From DASVDE01 sp963740065 (GTDB taxonomy: Bacteria; Actinomycetota; Thermoleophilia; Solirubrobacterales; 70-9): 64,000 nucleotides of DNA. Below are positions 15,739 through 23,966 of the stretch, piece by piece; positions within the stretch are counted from its first letter, which is position 1, and the number at the start of each line of letters is the position of its first letter. Where the stretch lies: contig CAVUCS010000006.1 in the NCBI GenBank assembly GCA_963740065.1, positions 372,001 through 436,000 on the forward strand, given 5' to 3'. The translations under genes were made by a program, and so were the position numbers. Under the pieces are notes generated by a model, which saw only the letters and a program-made list of their open reading frames with translations, had not been told where the DNA came from and did not search any database.

Positions 15739-17002
15739 CTCCGCCGAGTGGTACCAGCGCGCGCTGGGAGTGCTGCCGGGCGGAGTGAACAGCCCCGTGC
15801 GGGCGATGGGGCAGATTGGGCGGGAGCCGATCTTTGTCGAGCGCGGCGAGGGGTGCGAGTTGGTCGATGTCGACGGCAACCGCTATCTCGACTGGGTCGG
15901 CTCCTGGGGGCCGCTGATCCTTGGCCATGCCGCCCCCGAGGTGGTCGCCGCCGTCGCCGAGGCGGCCGCCAGGGGCACCAGCTACGGGGCGGCGACCGGG
16001 GGGGAAATAGAACTCGCCGAGGAGATTGTCGATCGGGTCCCTTCTGCCGAAATGGTCCGCATGACCTCCTCCGGCACCGAGGCGGCGATGAGCGCCGTCC
16101 GCCTGGCCCGCGCTGCCACCGGCCGCGAGGTCGTGATCAAGTTCGCCGGCGCCTACCACGGACACTCCGACGGGCTCCTTGCCAGCGCCGGCTCCGGCCT
16201 GGCGACGTTGGGGATCCCGGCGACGCCCGGCGTTACCGCCGCTCAGGCCGCCGCGACCGTCGTCGTCCCCTGGAACGATCGCGACGCCGTCTCCCGGGCG
16301 CTCGCCGACCACTCGGTGGCCGCTCTCCTCGCTGAGCCGATTGCCGCCAACATGGGCGTTGTCGCGCCGGAGGAGGGCTTCCTCGAGTTCCTCCGTGAGG
16401 CGACCGCCGCCGCGGGCGCCCTGCTTGTCTTCGATGAGGTGATCACCGGATTCCGCGTTGCCCGCGGAGGTGCCCAAGAGCTTTATGGCGTTACCCCGGA
16501 CCTGTCGGTCCTCGGCAAGGTCCTCGGCGGCGGCCTCCCGGCCGCCGCGTTCGCCGGCCCGCGCGAGCTGATGGAGCGGATCGCTCCGGCCGGCGACGTC
16601 TACCAGGCAGGCACTCTCTCGGGCAACCCACTCGCGGTCGCCGCCGGGCTGGCGACGTTGCGGCGGCTCGACGCCGCGGCTTACGAACGCCTCGCCACGT
16701 TGACGGAGCGCCTCGCCGAAGGTTTTGCCGGCCTTGCTGAAGGACGACCGCTGCAGGTCGCTTCCGCGCCCGGCCTCGTCACCCTCTTCTTCAGCGACGC
16801 TCCGGTTCGCGACTTCGCCGGCGCGGAGGCCTGCGACACCGAAGCCCATGCCCGTTTCTGCCGCGCCATGCTCGAGCGGGGCGTCTATCCGCCGCCGTCC
16901 CAGTTCGAAGCCTGGTTCCCTTCTCTCGCCCACGACGAAGTCGCGATCGACCGCACTCTCGAAGCCGCCGCCGACTCCCTCGCGGCAGGCGCAACGCTTT
17001 GA
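15704..17002 (+). CDS. hemL: Glutamate-1-semialdehyde 2,1-aminomutase
   Basis: HemL converts glutamate-1-semialdehyde to 5-aminolevulinate with PLP, the last step of the C5 route to tetrapyrroles. The 432-residue product begins near SSAEWYQRALGVLPGGVNSPVR. It includes TSSGTEAAMSAVRLARAATGR, FDEVITGFRVARGGAQELYG, the PLP lysine in LGKVLGGGLPAAAF, and QAGTLSGNPLAVAAG. ATG 15704 lies 35 bases inside the preceding gene, so the two are overlapped and probably coupled. The frame also opens at 15641, but that is deep in the upstream gene. Confidence 0.94.
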   Translation: MSTRAGRPSIPSSAEWYQRALGVLPGGVNSPVRAMGQIGREPIFVERGEGCELVDVDGNRYLDWVGSWGPLILGHAAPEVVAAVAEAAARGTSYGAATGGEIELAEEIVDRVPSAEMVRMTSSGTEAAMSAVRLARAATGREVVIKFAGAYHGHSDGLLASAGSGLATLGIPATPGVTAAQAAATVVVPWNDRDAVSRALADHSVAALLAEPIAANMGVVAPEEGFLEFLREATAAAGALLVFDEVITGFRVARGGAQELYGVTPDLSVLGKVLGGGLPAAAFAGPRELMERIAPAGDVYQAGTLSGNPLAVAAGLATLRRLDAAAYERLATLTERLAEGFAGLAEGRPLQVASAPGLVTLFFSDAPVRDFAGAEACDTEAHARFCRAMLERGVYPPPSQFEAWFPSLAHDEVAIDRTLEAAADSLAAGATL

Positions 17003-17448
17003 CCTCCCATATGGGCGACAAGGCGTTGCACCAGCTGGCGGGGCAGTTGCGGGGCGAGGTCACGCCGATCTCGTCGCATCTGGTCGACCCCTCCGAGGAG
17101 CCTGTCTTCGGTCCGATCGCGGCGGCCGGGCCCCGATCGGCAACCGCGCCGGACGAATATTCCCTCGTCGTGGAATCGGTCCGCGAGGGATACCTGCTCC
17201 ATTACGACACCCCCCGTCTGCTCGCCGATTACGACGACGATCTTGCCCTCCTTGCAGGGGATTACCTTTACGCCCTGGGTATAGACCGCCTCGCCGCAAT
17301 GGGCGACTCCAAGGCCGTCGCGCTGCTTGCAGACTTGATCAGCGGCTGCGCTCAACTGCATGCCGAGGGGCGCGAAGATGAGGTCCCGGCGCTCTGGCAT
17401 TCGACCGCCGCGGCCATCGGCGGCGCGTTCGACGCGGCCGAGGAATAA
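16999..17448 (+). CDS. Hypothetical protein with a prenyl-synthase-like helical segment
   Basis: No confident family. The 149-residue product starts at TTG 16999, overlapping the hemL stop (TTGA), or at ATG 17011. Residues about 75-120 (LADYDDDLALLAGDYLYALGIDRLAAMGD) resemble the helix following the first aspartate-rich motif in polyprenyl synthases, but catalytic DDxxD motifs are absent. Wedged between hemL and the Rieske gene in the same run, it may assist quinone or cytochrome assembly. That is a guess from position only. Confidence 0.6.
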   Translation: MTSHMGDKALHQLAGQLRGEVTPISSHLVDPSEEPVFGPIAAAGPRSATAPDEYSLVVESVREGYLLHYDTPRLLADYDDDLALLAGDYLYALGIDRLAAMGDSKAVALLADLISGCAQLHAEGREDEVPALWHSTAAAIGGAFDAAEE

Positions 17449-17476
17449 ACTCCTCGATCCTGAACTGGCTGATTTA

Positions 17477-18157
17477 GTGGCTAACGAAGCGGACAAGCGC
17501 AACGGGGCGGAAGCGACCTCGGGACCGGAGCGGGCAAAGCCCGAGCCTCGCGGCTACTTCGAGGGCGAGTCAATGACGCGCCGCCACGCCTTCACGGTCG
17601 CCAGCCAGGCTCTCGGAGGGCTCGCCGGCGCCGCGATCATCCTGCCCGCCGTCGGCTTCGCAGTCGCGCCGATCTTCGACCGTGGCAAGGAGCGCTGGGA
17701 GGCGGTCGGCCCCCTAGATGACTTTGTCGTCGATACCTATCGCCAGGTTGTCTTCACCGAGACCGAAGGGATCGGCGACGCCGGCAAGACGACCGCCTAC
17801 ATTCGCAAGGGCTCCAAGGAACTGGGCGAGAACCCGAACGAGATCATCGCGATCTCCAACCGCTGTGCCCACCTCGGCTGTCCGGTTCGCTTCGTCGAAG
17901 CGGCCGGCAACTTCATCTGTCCTTGTCACGGCGGCGTCTACGACTTTCAGGGAAAACGAATCGGCGGCCCGCCGGTGCGCCCTCTCGACCAGTTCCAGGC
18001 TCGCATCCGCAGCGGCCAGGTAGAGGTTGGGCCCCGCTTCAGCGTCACCTCGCAGCTGGAGCCGGTCCGGGCTCGCGATCCCGGCGAGTTCACCGGTGGG
18101 ATCTGGGAGTACCTCTACCCGCCACGTCCGTCTACCTTCCCACCCCCGAGCGGTTGA
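17477..18157 (+). CDS. qcrA: Rieske iron-sulfur subunit of menaquinol:cytochrome c reductase
   Basis: This is the 2Fe-2S subunit of a bc-type complex. The cluster ligands are in CAHLGCP and CPCHGGVYD, the two expected C-x-H-x-G-C and C-x-C-H boxes. A single membrane anchor, GLAGAAIILPAVGFAVAPI, is preceded by TRRHAF, compatible with Tat-type export and the tatAC genes nearby. The start is unsure: GTG 17477 gives about 226 residues, ATG 17573 (MTRRHAF) gives about 194. It is followed eight bases later by cytochrome b. Confidence 0.9.
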   Translation: MANEADKRNGAEATSGPERAKPEPRGYFEGESMTRRHAFTVASQALGGLAGAAIILPAVGFAVAPIFDRGKERWEAVGPLDDFVVDTYRQVVFTETEGIGDAGKTTAYIRKGSKELGENPNEIIAISNRCAHLGCPVRFVEAAGNFICPCHGGVYDFQGKRIGGPPVRPLDQFQARIRSGQVEVGPRFSVTSQLEPVRARDPGEFTGGIWEYLYPPRPSTFPPPSG

Positions 18158-18165
18158 CCTAGGCG

Positions 18166-19050
18166 ATGAAGATTCCAGACTCGATAGTCCCCCCGCCCCT
18201 TCGCAAACCGGCGAAGCCGGGCAGCGCGGTCGCCAAGGGGCAGGCGCCCGCCGACCTCAAGGACTCCCCGCCGGAGCGGCCCAGCGACGTGCAGCGGGTC
18301 GCCGAGGGGGCGAAGGACGCCGGCATCGACACGCTCGCTTGGGTCGATCAGCGCATGGGCGGCAGCGGCTTCCTCACCGGGATGCTCTTCCGCAAAGTGC
18401 CGAAGGGGACCAACTGGTTCTACACGCTCGGCTCCGCCACCCTCTTCGCTTTCATCTCGCAGGCGGTCACCGGCGTCTTCTTGGCGATGTTCTACACGCC
18501 ATCGACGACCCAGGCCTACGCCTCCATCTCCCACATCAACAACGACGTCTTCCTCGGCTCGTTTGTGCACGGCATGCACAAGTGGGGCTCCAGCCTGATG
18601 GTGATCTTGATCTTCCTCCACATGGGGCGCACCTTCTTCTTCGGCGCCTACAAGTACCCGCGGGAGCTGAACTGGGTGATTGGCGTCGTCCTGCTGATCC
18701 TGACCATGACGATGGCCTTCACCGGCTACTTGCTGCCCTTCGACCAGCGCTCCTTCTGGGCCTCGGTCGTCGGCATCAACATCAACGGGACCGGCCCGGT
18801 CGTCGGCCCCTATCTGAGTGATTTCCTTCGCGCCGGCCCGGAGCTTGGGGCGACCACTCTGTCGCGCTTCTACGCGATCCACATGCTGCTCGTCCCCGGC
18901 GCGATCATCGCTTTGATCGGCGCCCACATGTACCTCGTGGTCAAGCTCGGCACCACGGCGCCGCCGTGGCTCAGAGCCGACAAGCCGAAAGGCGCGGCTC
19001 CCGTGTCCCGCCTCGACGCCGGCGCCGAGGGCAACGGAGCGGTCCAGTGA
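18166..19050 (+). CDS. qcrB: Cytochrome b (N-terminal, b6-like) subunit
   Basis: This is the haem b subunit carrying the quinol-oxidising core. In 294 residues it has four main helices and the paired haem-ligand histidines: HGMHKWGSSLMVILIFLHMGR in helix 2 and YAIHMLLVPGAIIALIGAH in helix 4. The proline-rich N-terminus of about 75 residues is an extension over Bacillus QcrB. It ends after four helices, and the remaining helices are on the next gene. This split b6/subunit-IV architecture is unlike the single long QcrB of mycobacteria and streptomycetes. Confidence 0.92.
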   Translation: MKIPDSIVPPPLRKPAKPGSAVAKGQAPADLKDSPPERPSDVQRVAEGAKDAGIDTLAWVDQRMGGSGFLTGMLFRKVPKGTNWFYTLGSATLFAFISQAVTGVFLAMFYTPSTTQAYASISHINNDVFLGSFVHGMHKWGSSLMVILIFLHMGRTFFFGAYKYPRELNWVIGVVLLILTMTMAFTGYLLPFDQRSFWASVVGININGTGPVVGPYLSDFLRAGPELGATTLSRFYAIHMLLVPGAIIALIGAHMYLVVKLGTTAPPWLRADKPKGAAPVSRLDAGAEGNGAVQ

Positions 19051-19748
19051 AGGCTGCCGACAAGCAGGCATACCTCGAGGAGTACGAGCTGCTGAAGAAG
19101 AAGGGCAAGCCCTTCTTCCCCTACGCGGTGATGAAGGACTCGGCGATGGCGCTGATTGTCGTCGCTGTGATCATCGCCATGTCGCTCATCCTCGGCGCCG
19201 AGCAGGGCCCGAAGGCAGACCCGACCACGACCACCTACGTACCGCGCCCCGAGTGGTACTTCTTCTTCCTCTTCGAGTTGCTGCGGGTGATCAAGCCGCC
19301 GGAGCTGGTCCCGATCGCGACGATCGGCATCCCGACGATCTGCATGGTCCTGCTCCTGCTTCTGCCCTTCTACGACCGCGGGCCGGAGCGCAACCCCACC
19401 CGCCGCCCGATCGCCACTACCGCCGGCTGCCTGACGATCGTCGCGATGGCCTACCTCACCTACCTCGGGGCCACCGGCGGCTCGCCGACCGAGATCGAGA
19501 TGCAGGTCGCGCCGCAGTACGAAGCCGGTAAGGAGATCGTCGCCGGCTCCGGCTGTCTCGCCTGCCACAAGATTGGGGAAAACGGCAACAACGGGCCGGG
19601 CCCGGAGCTGACGCACATCGCTCAGCGGGTTCCCCGCGCGGCGATTATCCGCTCGGTTCAGATCGGGCCTGGCATCATGCCTTCCTATCGCGACCTTCCG
19701 CCCCAGAAGCTCGACGAGCTCGCCAATTTCCTCTCCTCGCTCGACTAG
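19047..19748 (+). CDS. qcrC: Cytochrome b C-terminal domain fused to cytochrome c
   Basis: This is a subunit-IV-like protein of 233 residues with three helices and a C-terminal monohaem cytochrome c. The Qo-site PEW motif appears in YVPRPEWYFFFLFELLRVIKPPEL. Helices follow at LVPIATIGIPTICMVLLLLLPF and IATTAGCLTIVAMAYLTYL. The haem c motif is CLACH with an axial methionine candidate in GPGIMPSYRDLP. The GTG at 19047 overlaps the qcrB stop (GTGA). The same fusion is known in Bacillus QcrC. Confidence 0.92.
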   Translation: MKAADKQAYLEEYELLKKKGKPFFPYAVMKDSAMALIVVAVIIAMSLILGAEQGPKADPTTTTYVPRPEWYFFFLFELLRVIKPPELVPIATIGIPTICMVLLLLLPFYDRGPERNPTRRPIATTAGCLTIVAMAYLTYLGATGGSPTEIEMQVAPQYEAGKEIVAGSGCLACHKIGENGNNGPGPELTHIAQRVPRAAIIRSVQIGPGIMPSYRDLPPQKLDELANFLSSLD

Positions 19749-19797
19749 ATCGAGTCCCTCTCGGGATTCGGCCCAGTTCGCTGGGCAGGTCAACCGC

Positions 19798-20466
19798 ATG
19801 TTCGATCGCATCGCAGGTCGCTATGACGCGATGAACTCGGTGATGACCGCGGGCATGCACCACCGCTGGCGTGAACGTGCCGCTGACCGAGCGGAACTAC
19901 ATCCCGGCGACTCCGCTCTCGACGTTTGCTGTGGGACCGGTGACCTCGCCTTGGAACTTTCCGGCCGGGTCACCCCCGGCGGGCGAGTGGTCGGCTGCGA
20001 CTTCTCCGAGCCGATGCTGGATCTGGCGCGGGAGAAGGCGCGCGAGCATGGAGTCGACGGCCTGCGCTTCGAGTGGGCCGACGCCCTGCAGCTTCCCTAT
20101 GACGAAGGGCGCTTCGATGCTGTCACGGTCGGCTTCGGCGTCCGCAACCTGGCGGATCTGGATGCGGGCCTGCGTGAGATGACCCGGGTTCTGTCTCCCG
20201 GCGGCCGCCTGGTCATCCTCGAGATCACCCAACCCGTTCGGCCCCCACTCTCGACCTTCTACTCGCTCTGGTTCGACCGCTTGGTCCCCGTTCTGGGCAC
20301 CCTGGCCGGCGACTCAGCCGCCTACTCTTACTTGCCCGAGTCCGTGCGCAGTTTTCCCAACCCGCACAGCCTCGCCGCGAAAATGGATGCGGCAGGGTTG
20401 GAGAGCATCCGCTACACGGTGTTGGCGGGAGGGATCATCGCGATCCACAGCGGCGCAAAGGCGTGA
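19798..20466 (+). CDS. menG: Demethylmenaquinone methyltransferase
   Basis: MenG/UbiE performs the final SAM-dependent C-methylation of menaquinone. The 222-residue product opens MFDRIAGRYDAMNSVMTAG. The SAM loop is LDVCCGTGDLALEL, followed by GCDFSEPMLDLAREKA, FDAVTVGFGVRNLADLD and the family stretch YSYLPESVRSFPNP. A slightly longer start may exist, since homologues often begin a few residues earlier, but no start codon is present upstream in frame. Together with the next gene and the qcr genes it forms a quinone-plus-reductase unit. Confidence 0.92.
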   Translation: MFDRIAGRYDAMNSVMTAGMHHRWRERAADRAELHPGDSALDVCCGTGDLALELSGRVTPGGRVVGCDFSEPMLDLAREKAREHGVDGLRFEWADALQLPYDEGRFDAVTVGFGVRNLADLDAGLREMTRVLSPGGRLVILEITQPVRPPLSTFYSLWFDRLVPVLGTLAGDSAAYSYLPESVRSFPNPHSLAAKMDAAGLESIRYTVLAGGIIAIHSGAKA

Positions 20467-21425
20467 CCCGCCCCACCGCTGTTCCGCCTCCGGTCACCGC
20501 TGTCCTCGACGCATCCAGCCGTTGGCTGCCGTCCAGGCTTGGGGAGGTAGAGGGCCTGCTGAGAGAGGCGGCCGCCGGTTACGGCGAAACGCTTGCCGCG
20601 GACGCCGGAGCAACGTTGGCCGCCGGCGGTAAGCGCTTGCGCCCGTTGTTGGTCCTGCTCTGCGCCGGGCCAGATGGGGAGGAATCAGCGGTCCGCGCGG
20701 CCGCCGCGGTCGAGCTCGTTCATATGGCCACCCTCGTCCACGACGACGTGCTCGACAATGCCCCGTTGCGCCGCGGCAAGCCCACCGTGGCCGCCACCTC
20801 CGGTCGCGATCGCGCTGTTTCGACCGGCGACTTGCTCTTCTCCCGCGCCTTTGCCCTGCTTGCCGATGTCGAAGATGAGCGCTCCATCGCGCTCTTGGCT
20901 AGAGCGTCGACCGCCCTCGCGCGTGGCGAACTGGCTCAACGCCAAGATGCGTTCGATCTCTCGATCTCCGAGGAGCGCTACCTCGAGCGGTGTCGTCTGA
21001 AGACCGGGACGCTTTTCGAATGCGCTTGCCTGATGGGATGGGACGAAAGAGCGCTGGGGGAATTTGGTTCTCGCATCGGACTGGCCTTTCAGCTCCTCGA
21101 CGATGTGCTCGACGTTGCCGGACCGCCCGAACGGACCGGCAAGGCGCGCGGCACCGACCTGCTCGATGGCACCGTAACCCTGCCCGCGATCGAGGCTTTC
21201 GCCGTCGCCCCCGAGCTCGCGGTGGACCTTCGCTCTCTTGACTCATCCACGGCCGAAGCCCTCTGTGATCGCATCGCCGCCACCGGCGCCCTGGACAGAG
21301 TCCGGTCCCGCGCCCTGGGGATGGTCGCCAAAGCGAAAGCGCAACTGGACTCCCCGGTCTTCGATTCCGAGCAGAGACAGCTGTTGGGGCTCGTCGCCGA
21401 CGGCGTCGTGCAGCGCTACAGCTAG
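20463..21425 (+). CDS. hepT: Polyprenyl diphosphate synthase (menaquinone side chain)
   Basis: This trans-prenyltransferase probably makes the polyprenyl tail of menaquinone (HepT/IspB type). The 320 residues have the first aspartate-rich motif in LVHDDVLDNAPLRRGKPT (about 88-105) and the second in FQLLDDVLDVAG (about 211-222), plus GGKRLRPLLVLL. The GTG start overlaps menG by four bases. The stop TAG shares the palindrome CTAG with the stop of the convergent zinc-ribbon gene. Chain length cannot be predicted by eye. Confidence 0.9.
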   Translation: MTRPTAVPPPVTAVLDASSRWLPSRLGEVEGLLREAAAGYGETLAADAGATLAAGGKRLRPLLVLLCAGPDGEESAVRAAAAVELVHMATLVHDDVLDNAPLRRGKPTVAATSGRDRAVSTGDLLFSRAFALLADVEDERSIALLARASTALARGELAQRQDAFDLSISEERYLERCRLKTGTLFECACLMGWDERALGEFGSRIGLAFQLLDDVLDVAGPPERTGKARGTDLLDGTVTLPAIEAFAVAPELAVDLRSLDSSTAEALCDRIAATGALDRVRSRALGMVAKAKAQLDSPVFDSEQRQLLGLVADGVVQRYS

Positions 21426-21754
21426 CGCTTGAAGTCGTCGGCGCCGATCAGGTCGGCTCGCAACGCCGTGGCAAAGGACTCGACGATGTTCTCCATGCTC
21501 TCCCGTTCGAGCTCCTTAAGAACATCGGCCAGCGCCTGGGTGCCGAGATCGAGTTCCTCGTCGAAGTCGTCGATTTCCCGCTCACCGTAAACGCCGTCGC
21601 ATTCCCAGCCGCACTCCGGGCAACGCCGCCAAAGCCGCCAGTACATCCGGTCCGCCGTTTGCTCCCAGCGCGTCGGCTGCACGAGCTGCGAAGCGCATTC
21701 CGGGCAGGCGTGCAGTCCGGTGGCTGATCTGGACTGGTTACGAGCATGTCGCAT
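21422..21754 (-). CDS. Zinc-ribbon protein of an actinobacterial conserved family
   Basis: This 110-residue product has two CxxC knuckles, HACPECASQL (about 16-25) and RRCPECGWEC (about 43-52), which should bind one zinc ion. The rest is acidic and helical (EREIDDFDEELDLGTQALADVLKELERESMENI). I recognise the layout from conserved hypothetical proteins of many Actinobacteria; its function is not known. Its stop codon overlaps that of the polyprenyl synthase gene. It diverges from tatA across about 180 bases in which no other gene was seen. Confidence 0.75.
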   Translation of the reverse strand: MRHARNQSRSATGLHACPECASQLVQPTRWEQTADRMYWRLWRRCPECGWECDGVYGEREIDDFDEELDLGTQALADVLKELERESMENIVESFATALRADLIGADDFKR

Positions 21755-21924
21755 AGGTCACTTATCGAACCCATGAGGGGGCAAGTCCATCCGCAGTTAT
21801 CCGAAATTTTTTTGAAAACCCCAGAACCAGGTAGCCGCGCTGCACTCCTCACCCTCCGTCTATGCGCCAAAAAGGAAAACGAAACGCCTAAGGCCAGAGT
21901 GATCCGATTGAGCCGGGCGACCGT

Positions 21925-21930
21925 TACCAT
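21925..21930 (+). promoter_or_regulatory. -10 hexamer for tatA (leaderless)
   Basis: TACCAT lies six bases before the tatA ATG at 21937. Confidence 0.45.
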
Positions 21931-21936
21931 GAGGCA

Positions 21937-22182
21937 ATGCCCGGAAACATCGGCCCCCTCGAGATCGTCATCGTCCTGATCATCGCCCTCGTGGTTTTCG
22001 GGCCAAAACGCTTGCCGGAGCTGGGCCGTTCCCTGGGCAAAGGGATCCGCGAGTTCAGAGGATCCATCTCCGGCAGTTCTGAGGATGAGGTGAAGCAGCC
22101 GCCGCAGGAGCTCGACGCGGGCGGAGACAAAGTGGAAGACCGAGCCGACAAAGGCGAGACGGTCGGCCACAAGCCGACCTGA
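21937..22182 (+). CDS. tatA: Sec-independent translocase subunit TatA
   Basis: TatA forms the pore-like oligomer for export of folded proteins. The 81-residue product has the N-terminal helix IGPLEIVIVLIIALVVFG, the hinge GPKRLPELGRSLGKGIREF that is diagnostic for TatA/E, and a charged tail. tatC follows eight bases later. A short hairpin covers the last codons of tatA. The Rieske protein at 17477 and possibly other cofactor proteins in the window are plausible cargo. Confidence 0.93.
   Translation: MPGNIGPLEIVIVLIIALVVFGPKRLPELGRSLGKGIREFRGSISGSSEDEVKQPPQELDAGGDKVEDRADKGETVGHKPT
22161..22179 (+). terminator. Short GC hairpin at the tatA/tatC junction
   Basis: GGTCGGC (22161-22167) can pair with GCCGACC (22173-22179) around CACAA. 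It overlaps the end of tatA and has no following T-run. It might act as an attenuator or processing site that keeps TatA in excess over TatC. Weak support. Confidence 0.3.
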
Positions 22183-22190
22183 GGCGCGGA

Positions 22191-22964
22191 ATGCCCCGCC
22201 GTCTCAAGGCGGTTTCCCATGAGGATCGCCTCACCCTCGTGGAGCACCTCGATGAGCTTCGCAACCGGCTCCTCGTCTCGCTCGCGGTGCTCACCGTAGC
22301 CGTCGCCTTCTGTTTTTGGCAAAACCATCTGCTCCTGGAGATCGCGGCCGGCCCTCTGCCCTCAAACCACGATCAGCTGCTCACCTTCGGCGTCACGGAA
22401 CCCTTCACGACGACCCTGACCGTGGTGGTCTACGGCGCGCTGATCCTCTCCCTGCCGATCCTCCTCTACCAGGCTTACGCCTATGTGCTGCCCGCCTTCA
22501 GTGCCGCTGAGCGCCGGGTCGTGCTGCCGATCATGTTGATGGCCCCGGTCCTTTTCCTGGCCGGCGTCGCCTTCGCTTACTTCGTGGTGATGCCGGCGGC
22601 CGTCAGCTTCCTGCTCAACTTCAACAACAGTCAGTTCAACGTCCAGGTTCGCGCTCGCGACTACTACGGGTTCTTCGCCACCACATTGCTCGCCGGCGGC
22701 ATCGTCTTTCAGCTGCCGCTAGCGATCCTCGCCGTCACTCGGCTTGGAATCGTCAGCATCGACCAGCTGACCGCCAACCGCCGCTATGCCTATCTGGCGA
22801 TCGCCGTGGTCGCCGCGATGCTGCCCGGTGTCGACCCGGTCTCGATGCTGATTGAGATGGTCCCCCTGCTCATCCTCTACGAGTTGAGTATCTTGCTCGC
22901 TCGCGCCTTTGGATCTCCGAAGGCGACGGGAGGAATCGCGGAGCCCTCGACTCAGGAGCGCTGA
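22191..22964 (+). CDS. tatC: Sec-independent translocase subunit TatC
   Basis: TatC is the twin-arginine signal peptide receptor. The 257-residue product carries LTLVEHLDELRNRLLVSLAVL at the N-terminus, the conserved loop FGVTEPFTTTLTVVVYGALILSLPILLYQAYAYVLPAF, and six hydrophobic helices. FALY-type contacts include the family motif LPAFSAAERRVVLP. The ATG at 22191 gives MPRRLKAVSHEDRLTL. It is in an operon with tatA and the frameshifted gene that follows. Confidence 0.94.
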   Translation: MPRRLKAVSHEDRLTLVEHLDELRNRLLVSLAVLTVAVAFCFWQNHLLLEIAAGPLPSNHDQLLTFGVTEPFTTTLTVVVYGALILSLPILLYQAYAYVLPAFSAAERRVVLPIMLMAPVLFLAGVAFAYFVVMPAAVSFLLNFNNSQFNVQVRARDYYGFFATTLLAGGIVFQLPLAILAVTRLGIVSIDQLTANRRYAYLAIAVVAAMLPGVDPVSMLIEMVPLLILYELSILLARAFGSPKATGGIAEPSTQER

Positions 22965-22971
22965 CTTAGGC

Positions 22972-23756
22972 ATGGCAGATGGCGAACGTCGGATGGTTTT
23001 CGACACCAGCGGTCGGCGCAAACGCGTGGTCCAGGTCGTCTACGGATTTTTGGCGGTCATCATGGGAGCCAGCCTCTTGCTCGTCGTCGGTCCATTCAGC
23101 GTCGGAGACCTTTTCTCCACCCAGGACGCGGCTCAGAGCGCCGCCGACTCCCTCGATAAGCAAGCGACCGCGATTGAGCGCAAGCTGAGAAAGAACCCGA
23201 ACAGCGAGGCGCAGCTCCTCGCCTTGACGCGCCTGCGGATCAGCGCCGGCAACTCCCTCTCGGAGATCGACCCCGCTACCGGACAGTCGACGGTAACCCC
23301 GGAGGCGCGCCAGGAATACCAGCAGGCCGCCGACGCTTGGGACCGCTATCTGAAGGTGGCCAAGGAGCCCAGCCCTCTGGCGCTCAGCTGGCGGCGACGG
23401 CGCTGTTCAGCCTCGCCCAGACGGCGACTACCGGCGCCGAGGCAGAGGCTGACGTTAAGGCGGCGGCCCAGGCGCAGCAGATCGTCGCCGACGCCCGGCC
23501 CAACCTCGGCACGATCAGCACCCTGGCGATCTACGACTACTACTCCTTCAAGTACAAGGAGGGCGACAGGGCGACCAAGAAAGCCGCAGCGCTCGCCACC
23601 ACAAGAGCGCAGCGCAAGAGCGTCCAAAGACAACTCGCCGACATCCGCAGACAGGCGAAGAGATTCCAGAGACAGCAGGCCCTGCTGGCCAGATTCAACA
23701 GAGGCAAGGGGAAGGAGCAACTCCAAAACCCCCTCGGCGGCCTCTCCGGCCCGTAG
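22972..23756 (+). pseudogene. Membrane-anchored helical protein with a single-base frameshift
   Basis: The first frame starts at ATG 22972 (MADGERRMVFDTSGRRKRVV), has one helix (VVYGFLAVIMGASLLLVVGPF) and a TPR-like helical region up to about 23375. The coherent sequence then continues one frame lower (AQLAATALFSLAQTAT to the stop at 23756). Adding one C to the CCC near 23382-23384 would join them as EPSPSGAQLAA, giving about 261 residues. This is either a homopolymer sequencing error or a real inactivation. Proteins of this anchored, tetratricopeptide-like type occur next to tatC in related actinobacteria. Function unknown. Confidence 0.65.
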
Positions 23757-23760
23757 CGGC

Positions 23761-23861
23761 TTCACGCATTTGGGGAGTGATTGGCAAGGAAGCGGCGGGC
23801 GCCGCGTACTGCGTACGCAAGCCCGCCAATGACGCCGCCAGGCGCTTCCCAAATGCGTGAA
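23761..23861. repeat. Nested inverted-repeat element C
   Basis: The outer arms TTCACGCATTTGGG (23761-23774) and CCCAAATGCGTGAA (23848-23861) are perfect. Inside are GGCGGGC (23794-23800) with GCCCGCC (23821-23827), and GCGTAC with GTACGC around TGC (23804-23818). It lies between the end of the tat run and the 3' end of tRNA-Lys, only one base from the latter, so it probably terminates transcription from both sides. No second copy was seen. Confidence 0.75.
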
Positions 23862-23862
23862 A

Positions 23863-23935
23863 TGGGCCGTGAAGGGTTCGAACCTTCGACCTTGAGATTA
23901 AGAGTCTCCTGCTCTACCAACTGAGCTAACGGCCC
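23863..23935 (-). tRNA. tRNA-Lys (CTT)
   Basis: On the minus strand the gene reads GGGCCGTTAGCTCAGTTGGT at its 5' end, with anticodon loop CTCTTAA (anticodon CTT), T-arm GGTTCGAACCC, acceptor ACGGCCC and discriminator A. It is 73 bases long without an encoded CCA. Confidence 0.95.
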
Positions 23936-23966
23936 GGGACGGGCGATTATAGGAACCCTGGGCCGG

